Shown here: positions 57,185 to 64,000 of the stretch, piece after piece | Layout of the letters: every line of letters begins with the position of its first letter | Numbering within the stretch: the first letter of the stretch is position 1 | From: Hyphomicrobium sp. CS1BSMeth3 | Lineage (GTDB): Bacteria > Pseudomonadota > Alphaproteobacteria > Rhizobiales > Hyphomicrobiaceae | Assembly: GCF_900117415.1 (NCBI RefSeq) | Contig: NZ_FPEI01000003.1 | Span: forward strand, 248,001 to 312,000 | DNA length: 64,000 nt | Reading direction: 5' to 3' | Notes under the pieces: generated by a model | What the model saw: the letters and a program-made list of their open reading frames with translations, nothing else | Told to the model about the DNA's origin: nothing | The model's database searches: none | Translations under genes and position numbers: made by a program

Positions 57185-58570
57185 CAGCCCATGTCCAAGG
57201 GCGAGGAGGGCAGCTTCCCGGATACATTCGCCGAACGTCGGGTGGACGTGAACCGTCGCCGCGATGTCCTCGAGCCGCGCGCCCATCTCCAACGCCAGCG
57301 CGAACCCCGCCGAAAGCTCGGATACGCCCTGGCCGACGGCCTGCAAGCCGAGCACGAGATGATTGTCCGCCCGCGCGACGATGCGCACGAAGCCATCCTC
57401 CGCCTCGAGCGTCATGGCGCGGCCATTGGCGGTGAAGGGGAAGCTGGCGGTCTTGATCGTGTAGCCCGCGGCGCGCGCTGCGTCGGGTGAAAGACCCACC
57501 GTCGCGATCTCGGGATCCGTGAAACAGACGGCGGGGATTGCGACCTTGTCGAAGGATCGTTTCTCGCCGGCGATGATCTCGGCCACCATCTCGCCCTGTG
57601 CCACGGCGCGATGCTCGAGCATCGGCTCACCCGTCACGTCGCCGACGGCCCACACATTGCGCATGGACGTGCGGCACTGGTCGTCGATCTCGATGGCGTT
57701 GCCGCTCATGCGCAGGTCCAGCTCCTCGATGCCGAAACCGCCGAGCCGCGGCCGTCGACCGACCGTGACGAGAATCCTGTCTGCATGGAGCCGTTGCTCG
57801 TGGCCGTCACTGCGCTCGATCCTGAGCGTCGCTCCCGAGCGGTCGAGCCCAGTTGCCTTGGCGTTGAGCAAGACGTCGACGCCAAGCTTGCCGAGTCGCG
57901 CCATGACGCGGCGGGTCAGCTCGGCATCGTACTGCGGGAGAATGCGCTCCGCCGCCTCGATCACCGTCACCTCCGAACCGAGCTTGCGGTAGGCAGTGCC
58001 GAGCTCCAACCCGATGTAGCCGCCGCCAACCACGACGAGCCGCTCCGGGATATCTCCGAACGCGAGCGCCTCGGTAGATGATACGACCGGCCCGCCGAAC
58101 GGCAGCCCCAGCAGCGGCACGCTTTCCGAGCCAGTGGCGATGACGACGTGCTCGGCCGCGATTTCCTGGCGGCCCATGTCCGTATCGACCACGCACGTCT
58201 TGCCGTCGCGCAGGATGCCGATGCCGTTGACGACCTTGACGCTGGCGCGGCGCAGGAGGCCATACACGCCGCCGCGCAGCCGCGACACGATCCCATCCTT
58301 CCACGCCATCGTCGTCTTCAGATCGATGCTGGGCTCGCCAGCGCGAATACCGAGCGGTGAATGCGCGGCGAAGCGGCGAGCGAGATGGAACTCCTCCGCC
58401 GCATGGATCAGCGCTTTAGATGGGATGCAGCCGATGTTGAGGCAGGTGCCGCCAAGAGGACCGGACTCGACGAGCACGGTGTCGAGGCCAAGCTGCGCCG
58501 CGCGGATCGCGCACACATAGCCGCCAGGACCGCCGCCGAGCACCAGGACGGAGCAGGAAATCGGCTCCAT
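57176..58570 (-). CDS. lpdV: Dihydrolipoamide dehydrogenase (E3) of the branched-chain complex
   Basis: A 464-residue flavoprotein disulfide reductase. The FAD motif is GGGPGGY (12-18), the redox pair Cys43/Cys48 is in [13 protein letters not shown], the NAD domain has [17 protein letters not shown], and the C-terminal active site is His443 with Glu448 (HPTFGE). It reoxidises the lipoyl arm of E2 with NAD+. It starts directly after the E2 stop (TGA then ATG) and is the last gene of the operon. A diverged fragment of a similar gene lies at 24584-24715. Confidence 0.94.
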   Translation of the reverse strand: MEPISCSVLVLGGGPGGYVCAIRAAQLGLDTVLVESGPLGGTCLNIGCIPSKALIHAAEEFHLARRFAAHSPLGIRAGEPSIDLKTTMAWKDGIVSRLRGGVYGLLRRASVKVVNGIGILRDGKTCVVDTDMGRQEIAAEHVVIATGSESVPLLGLPFGGPVVSSTEALAFGDIPERLVVVGGGYIGLELGTAYRKLGSEVTVIEAAERILPQYDAELTRRVMARLGKLGVDVLLNAKATGLDRSGATLRIERSDGHEQRLHADRILVTVGRRPRLGGFGIEELDLRMSGNAIEIDDQCRTSMRNVWAVGDVTGEPMLEHRAVAQGEMVAEIIAGEKRSFDKVAIPAVCFTDPEIATVGLSPDAARAAGYTIKTASFPFTANGRAMTLEAEDGFVRIVARADNHLVLGLQAVGQGVSELSAGFALALEMGARLEDIAATVHVHPTFGECIREAALLALGHGLHA

Positions 58571-59908
58571 TCATGCCTCCATGAAGATCTTGGCCGGCGC
58601 CTCGAGCAGCGCGCGCAAGGTCTGAATGAACTGCGCCGCGTCCCATCCGTCGACGATACGGTGATCGAAGGAGGACGAGAGGTTCATGATCTTGCGCGGC
58701 TCGAAGGCTGCGCCGCGCCAAACCGGGCGCATGGCGATCTTGTTGACACCGACGATCGCCACTTCCGGTGAATTGATCACCGGCGTCGAGACGATGCCGC
58801 CGAGCGCACCGAGGCTCGTGATGGTGATGGTCGAGCCGGTCAGCTCCTCGCGTTTGGCGGTGCCCGAGCGCGCGGCCTCGCTCAAGCGGGCTACCTCGCT
58901 GGCGCAGTCCCAGATCGTCAACGCCTCGGCGTGCTGCACGACCGGCACCATGAGACCGTTCGGCGTCTGCACGGCAATACCGATGTGCACGCCGCCGTAG
59001 CGGTGCAGCGTGTCGTTGGCGTCGTCAAAGCGGGCGTTGAGCCCCGGGTGCTCGCGGAGCGCTGCCACCATCGCGCGCATCAGGAACGGCAGCATGGTCA
59101 AGCGCGGCCGGCCGCTCTTACGAGTCTCGTTGACGTCGGCGCGCAGGGCCTCGAGGTCAGTAACGTCCACCTCCTCGACATAAGAGAAGTGCGGGATGCG
59201 ACGCATCGTATCCTGCAGGCGTTCGGCAATGCGGCGACGCAGGCCGATGATCTTGATCTCCTCGACGGCGGTATTGCGGGCGAGCCCACGTGCCGATACT
59301 GCACCGCGCGCTCCGGTCGCGAGATAGGCATCGACATCCTCGCGCAGAATGCGGCCGGCAGGGCCGGTGCCGATGACGAAGCGCAGGTCGACGCCGGCAT
59401 CGCGGGCGTAGGCGCGCACGGCAGGTGCGGCGAGCGGACGGTCAGGGGGCTTTGCGGGAGATGCCGGCGGTGCAGTGCGAGCGGCTTCGCGCGGACGTGC
59501 GGGTGCAGACGGCGGTGCGGGAGTACGCATGGGCGCGTGGCCTTGCGAGACCGCTTCCTCGCCGCTCGGCAAGACGGCTGCACGAGCCGATGCATCACGC
59601 GTGGCGGAACTCGTCGATGCTGGCCTTTCGCGCGCCGATACCTCGCGCTTTGGCGCCCCGGCATCTCCTGCGACCTCCAGCTTCACCAGCTCCGAGCCGA
59701 CGGCCACCTTTTGTCCGATCTCCGGCCCGATCCACGCAACGCGCCCCTCGACCGGCGCAGGGATCTCGACCGTCGCCTTATCAGTCATGACGGAAACAAG
59801 CGTCTCGCCCTCGCGAACCGGATCGCCGACCTTGACCGGCACCTCGACTATCTCGGCCTCGGCGACGCCTTCGCCAACATCCGGCAGTGTGATGACGCGC
59901 TCGACCAT
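58571..59908 (-). CDS. bkdB: Branched-chain 2-oxoacid dehydrogenase E2 (dihydrolipoyl acyltransferase)
   Basis: A 445-residue E2. The lipoyl domain has lipoylated Lys44 ([11 protein letters not shown]), an Ala/Pro-rich hinge follows (about 85-170), the peripheral subunit-binding domain reads [16 protein letters not shown], and the catalytic domain ends [14 protein letters not shown] with the active His416 and Asp420. It transfers the acyl group to CoA and forms the core of the complex. The start at 59908 follows the E1 beta stop within a few bases, which supports it. Confidence 0.93.
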   Translation of the reverse strand: MVERVITLPDVGEGVAEAEIVEVPVKVGDPVREGETLVSVMTDKATVEIPAPVEGRVAWIGPEIGQKVAVGSELVKLEVAGDAGAPKREVSARERPASTSSATRDASARAAVLPSGEEAVSQGHAPMRTPAPPSAPARPREAARTAPPASPAKPPDRPLAAPAVRAYARDAGVDLRFVIGTGPAGRILREDVDAYLATGARGAVSARGLARNTAVEEIKIIGLRRRIAERLQDTMRRIPHFSYVEEVDVTDLEALRADVNETRKSGRPRLTMLPFLMRAMVAALREHPGLNARFDDANDTLHRYGGVHIGIAVQTPNGLMVPVVQHAEALTIWDCASEVARLSEAARSGTAKREELTGSTITITSLGALGGIVSTPVINSPEVAIVGVNKIAMRPVWRGAAFEPRKIMNLSSSFDHRIVDGWDAAQFIQTLRALLEAPAKIFMEA

Positions 59909-59910
59909 GG

Positions 59911-60924
59911 TCACGCCTCCATCACACGACGGAACGCCTCGCCAACGCGTTGCGGACCGGGAAAGTAAGCCCACTCCTGCGCGTGCGGGTACGGCGTGTC
60001 CCAGCCCGTGACGCGCACGATCGGCGCTTCGAGATGGTAGAAGCACAGCTCCTGCACGGTCGCTGACAGCTCGGCACCAAAGCCGCTCGTGCGCGTCGCC
60101 TCATGAACGATCACGCAGCGCCGCGTCTTCTCGACCGAAGCAACGATGGTGTCGGTATCGAGCGGCAGCAGCGTTCTCAGATCGATGATCTCGGCGTCAA
60201 TGCCGGTTTCGGCGGCCGCTGCTTCGGCGACGTAGACCATGGTGCCGTAGGCGAGCACGGTGAGCGCCGCGCCTGGCCGGCGAACGGAGGCAACGCCGAG
60301 CGGCACGGTATAGTATCCCTCCGGCACCTCGCTCAGCGGATGCTTCGACCAGGGGACGACGGGACGCTCATGATGACCGTCGAACGGGCCGTTGTAGAGC
60401 CGCTTCGGTTCGAGGAAGATCACCGGATCGTCAGTCTCAATTGCAGAAATGAGCAGGCCCTTTGCATCATAAGGGTTGGATGGGACCACGGTTTTCAGGC
60501 CGCAAACGTGCGTGAACAGCGCCTCGGGGCTCTGCGAGTGCGTCTGCGCGCCGAAGATGCCGCCACCCGTCGGCATCCGTACGGTGATCGGCGCCGAGAA
60601 GTCGTTGGCCGAGCGATGGCGCAGACGCGCCGCCTCCGAAACGAGCTGGTCGTAGGCAGGATACATGTAGTCGGCGAACTGGATCTCGACACACGGTCTG
60701 AGACCATAGGCGGCCATGCCGATCGCCGTGCCGACGATGCCGCTCTCGTTGATCGGCGTATCGAAGCAGCGGTTGCGGCCGTATTTCTGCTGAAGACCGC
60801 GCGTGCAGCGGAACACGCCGCCGAAATAGCCGACATCCTCGCCGAACACGACAACGTTGTCGTCCCGCGCCATCATCACGTCGTGCGCGTCGCGGATGGC
60901 CTCGATCATGCTCATGGTTGGCAT
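59911..60924 (-). CDS. bkdA2: Branched-chain 2-oxoacid dehydrogenase E1 beta subunit
   Basis: A 337-residue transketolase-like beta subunit. Typical blocks are [15 protein letters not shown] (about 24-38), [19 protein letters not shown] and the C-terminal [14 protein letters not shown]. With E1 alpha it holds thiamine diphosphate and decarboxylates branched-chain 2-oxoacids. It lies 16 bases after E1 alpha and two bases before E2, so translation is tightly linked. Confidence 0.94.
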   Translation of the reverse strand: MPTMSMIEAIRDAHDVMMARDDNVVVFGEDVGYFGGVFRCTRGLQQKYGRNRCFDTPINESGIVGTAIGMAAYGLRPCVEIQFADYMYPAYDQLVSEAARLRHRSANDFSAPITVRMPTGGGIFGAQTHSQSPEALFTHVCGLKTVVPSNPYDAKGLLISAIETDDPVIFLEPKRLYNGPFDGHHERPVVPWSKHPLSEVPEGYYTVPLGVASVRRPGAALTVLAYGTMVYVAEAAAAETGIDAEIIDLRTLLPLDTDTIVASVEKTRRCVIVHEATRTSGFGAELSATVQELCFYHLEAPIVRVTGWDTPYPHAQEWAYFPGPQRVGEAFRRVMEA

Positions 60925-60940
60925 GGTCCAATACCCTCAA

Positions 60941-62176
<1,236 letters not shown>

Positions 62177-62224
62177 TCACACCTCCTGCCCTGAGTGCCG
62201 ACGTGAGGCGGATGCCGAAAAGCC

Positions 62225-62476
62225 TCAGCTACGCACAGCCTCACACTCGATGTCGCATGTCAGGTCGTAAACCCCGATGCATGAGGACACACGCTCGCGG
62301 AGCGTTCCCACGGTCAACAGCTCGTGTACGTCAATAGCGATGGAGATGCGGAAACCACCATCGGCCTCACTGTCGACGCGCAGCGAGGCGAGATGAAACC
62401 CCATCTTGCGAATGGCATCGAGCGCCCGACAGACATGATCGAGCGGATCGGGTGAGCGGAACGCAAGAGTGTGCAT
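62225..62476 (-). CDS. Small ACT-domain-like protein at the head of the bkd operon
   Basis: An 83-residue protein. Its pattern HTLAFRSPDPLDHVCRALDA, RKMGFHLASLRV, FRISIAID and LRERVSSCIGVYDL gives the beta-alpha-beta-beta-alpha-beta order of an ACT fold, as in the small IlvM/IlvN-type regulatory subunits. It lies 51 bases upstream of bkdA1 on the same strand and opposite the Lrp-type regulator. It may sense branched-chain amino acids for this locus. Its partner is not known, and the ACT assignment is from pattern only. Confidence 0.6.
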   Translation of the reverse strand: MHTLAFRSPDPLDHVCRALDAIRKMGFHLASLRVDSEADGGFRISIAIDVHELLTVGTLRERVSSCIGVYDLTCDIECEAVRS

Positions 62477-62522
62477 GGCCGGGCCTGATTGTGTGGCTGC
62501 CGAACCCTAGCGAGAGCCATGG

Positions 62523-62544
62523 AGAATGTCCTTCTGAACATTCT
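62523..62544. promoter_or_regulatory. Palindrome between the bkd operon and its regulator
   Basis: AGAATGT (62523-62529) and ACATTCT (62538-62544) are exact inverted copies with an 8-base spacer, followed by further GAAT-type motifs to 62575. The spacing of one helical turn between arms suits an Lrp/BkdR dimer. It lies between the divergent starts at 62476 and 62655. Confidence 0.55.
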
Positions 62545-62654
62545 TGAGAATGCCAGCATTGAGAAAGAATATCGGGCCATATGGCACAATGCGCGGTATA
62601 GTCTTCTGCATGAGGCAGGATGGCCTCGTGATCTTCCAAGTTGCGGCCGAACCG

Positions 62655-63116
62655 ATGAAACCTCTCGACGACCTCGATCGCGCCATTCTCCGCGAGTTGC
62701 AGGCCAACGCCCGCATCTCGAACGCTGACCTCGCCGAGCGCGTCGGTCTCTCGGCGAGTCCCTGCTGGCAGCGGGTCAAGCGGCTCGAGGACAACGGCTA
62801 CATCGAAGGCTACGTGGCGGTCCTAGGCCAGAAGCGGTTGGGGCTTCCCGACACGGTCATCATCGAGGTCACGCTTGAAAAGCATGATGACGAGGTTCTG
62901 GAGCGCTTCGGTCGCGCGCTGGCCGATCTGTCCGAGGTGCTCGAAGCGTATCTCACGACCGGCGAGTACGACTACTTCATCAAGGTCGCCGTAGACGGCA
63001 CCGAGGGCTACGAGCGCTTCCTGCGCGAACGTCTCTATCGCATTCCCGGCATTCGCCACACGCGATCGTGCTTCGCGCTCCGATGCCTCAAGCGGCGGCT
63101 GTCTGTATCGCCCTAG
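62655..63116 (+). CDS. bkdR: Lrp/AsnC-family regulator (BkdR-like)
   Basis: A 153-residue regulator with an N-terminal helix-turn-helix (about 17-42: NADLAERVGLSASPCWQRVK) and a C-terminal Lrp-type ligand-binding part (EVLEAYLTTGEYDYFIKV). Divergent placement next to the bkd operon matches Pseudomonas bkdR, which activates the operon with branched-chain amino acids. The start at 62655 (MKPLDDLDRAIL) fits the family, though the ribosome site is weak and an upstream GTG near 62625 is possible. The 62523-62544 palindrome is its likely site. Confidence 0.88.
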   Translation: MKPLDDLDRAILRELQANARISNADLAERVGLSASPCWQRVKRLEDNGYIEGYVAVLGQKRLGLPDTVIIEVTLEKHDDEVLERFGRALADLSEVLEAYLTTGEYDYFIKVAVDGTEGYERFLRERLYRIPGIRHTRSCFALRCLKRRLSVSP

Positions 63117-63132
63117 ATTTTCAAACTCGGAG

Positions 63133-63172
63133 GGAGCGTTCGGGGTGCCGAGGTGTGTGCCCTGAACGCTCC
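63133..63172. terminator. Hairpin between convergent bkdR and the GST gene
   Basis: GGAGCGTTC (63133-63141) pairs with GAACGCTCC (63164-63172), with a further GGG/CCC pairing inside after one mismatch. It sits in the 114-base space between two convergent stops and could end both transcripts. Confidence 0.55.
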
Positions 63173-63230
63173 TGGGCGATCGTCCTGGCGCGAAAGGGCT
63201 CGCCTCTCCGACGGGCGAGAGAGAGACACG

Positions 63231-63878
63231 CTAAGCTGCATCCTGGCGGAAATCCGCAAGCTGCGCCTGAAGGGCGCGCCCGAATGCCGGCCGGGCAATG
63301 CAGCGCTCGACATAAGCAGCGAGCCGCTCGTCGCGCTTCACGATATCGGTGGCGTCCAGGATGCGCAGCACCGTCGACATCATCAAGTCACCCGCCGTGA
63401 ACTGAGCGCCGTCGAGGTAGGGCTTGTCACCCAATGCATTGGACAGGCCAGCGAGACGACGCCCGAGAAACTGCACGGCACTCGGACGGCGCAGCTTTGC
63501 CCATTCCTCATCGGCGTAGAAGAGGTCGATGAGGGCGATGTTCACGACATGCGGCTCGATGGAGTTGAGCGCGGCAATGACCCACTGTGCGGCTCGCGCT
63601 CTGGCACCGCGATCGCGCGGCAGCAAGGCCTCGCAGCGCTCGCCGATGTGAAGCACGATGGCGCCGCTCTCGAAAAGAACGAAGCCGTTCTCCTCGAAGA
63701 TCGGCACCTGTCCGAACGGCTGCATGTGCCGATACTCGGGCTTGTCCTGGTCGCCCTGCTCGAGAAGGCGCGACTTGTATGGTAGCCCGGCCTCCTCAAG
63801 CGCCCAGCGGACACGCAGATCGCGGACCTGCCCGCGCGCAAATTGAGGGACCCAGCGGAAGGCGGAGATGGTGATCAT
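63231..63878 (-). CDS. Glutathione S-transferase family protein
   Basis: A 215-residue protein with an N-terminal thioredoxin-like GST domain (VRWALEEAGLPYKSRLL; PFGQVPIFEENGFVLFESGAI, where the cis-Pro and ESGAI glutathione-binding Ser are seen) and an all-helical C-terminal domain (GDKPYLDGAQFTAGDLMMSTVLR). It probably conjugates glutathione to electrophiles or isomerises substrates. AGGAG lies before the ATG at 63878. It is convergent with bkdR. Bases 63879-64000 hold no other feature that I can support. Confidence 0.9.
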   Translation of the reverse strand: MITISAFRWVPQFARGQVRDLRVRWALEEAGLPYKSRLLEQGDQDKPEYRHMQPFGQVPIFEENGFVLFESGAIVLHIGERCEALLPRDRGARARAAQWVIAALNSIEPHVVNIALIDLFYADEEWAKLRRPSAVQFLGRRLAGLSNALGDKPYLDGAQFTAGDLMMSTVLRILDATDIVKRDERLAAYVERCIARPAFGRALQAQLADFRQDAA

Positions 63879-64000
63879 GGCGCTACTCCTGCTTCGTCGT
63901 TTGCAACTGCCCGGAGGACGATCCGATCGGCTCCATCCCGACACTGGCGCGAACATTTTTCCTGTGATCGGGTTTCGCGCCCGCGCAGCCCAGCGATCGG

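Overview
The window looks like a chromosomal segment of a high-GC alphaproteobacterium, most likely from the Hyphomicrobiales/rhizobial side. Reasons are the dihydroorotase subfamily, the YgfZ-Tag-HD gene string, the Tct/Bug transporter, the long membrane-anchored FadE, and a ribbon-helix-helix/oriT-like module of a kind seen in rhizobial integrative elements. Genus cannot be fixed from sequence alone.

Layout: 1-16830 is ordinary core metabolism. It holds the N-terminal part of a peptide-type ABC solute-binding protein, an exported M15-fold peptidase, a dihydroorotase, an overlapping ygfZ-tag-HD phosphohydrolase string, a crotonase, a YfhO-like membrane protein, a tctBAC tripartite tricarboxylate-type transporter ended by a hairpin, and fadE plus a FadB/FadJ-type beta-oxidation protein. 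At 16951-17027 lies tRNA-Arg(UCU). A large serine recombinase runs on the opposite strand into the tRNA and uses its antisense sequence as its last 14 codons plus stop. This marks one edge of a mobile island.

17028 to about 55400 is accessory DNA. It begins with the recombinase, a small membrane protein and a ribbon-helix-helix gene, followed by a hairpin-rich noncoding stretch that could be an oriT. A complete IS66 element follows (21169-23940, 8-bp target duplication), then scars of IS110 and a stray dihydrolipoamide dehydrogenase fragment. Next is an iron module (PiuC-type dioxygenase and TonB-dependent siderophore receptor) with an mntR-type regulator and a divergent outer-membrane protein.

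29889-53440 is a heavy-metal resistance island: a P1B-4 ATPase, two CzcA-class RND pumps with adaptors but only one outer-membrane factor, a CzcD-like CDF exporter, a two-component system, a CzcN-like methyltransferase, and about eight small exported proteins, many His-rich. The island ends in decayed DNA: a frameshifted MAPEG-like gene, IS481 and IS3 fragments, and a gene with three separate lesions.

55474-63878 returns to metabolism. It has a thiamine-diphosphate enzyme, then, on the minus strand, a branched-chain 2-oxoacid dehydrogenase operon (small ACT-like protein, E1 alpha, E1 beta, E2, Lpd). A divergent Lrp/BkdR-type regulator sits behind a palindromic site, followed by a glutathione transferase-like gene. 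The metal genes cover sensing, inner-membrane export to the periplasm (CDF, P-ATPase), periplasmic binding by His-rich proteins, and RND export across the outer membrane. No second copy of the tRNA attachment half was found, so the far edge of the island is not resolved.
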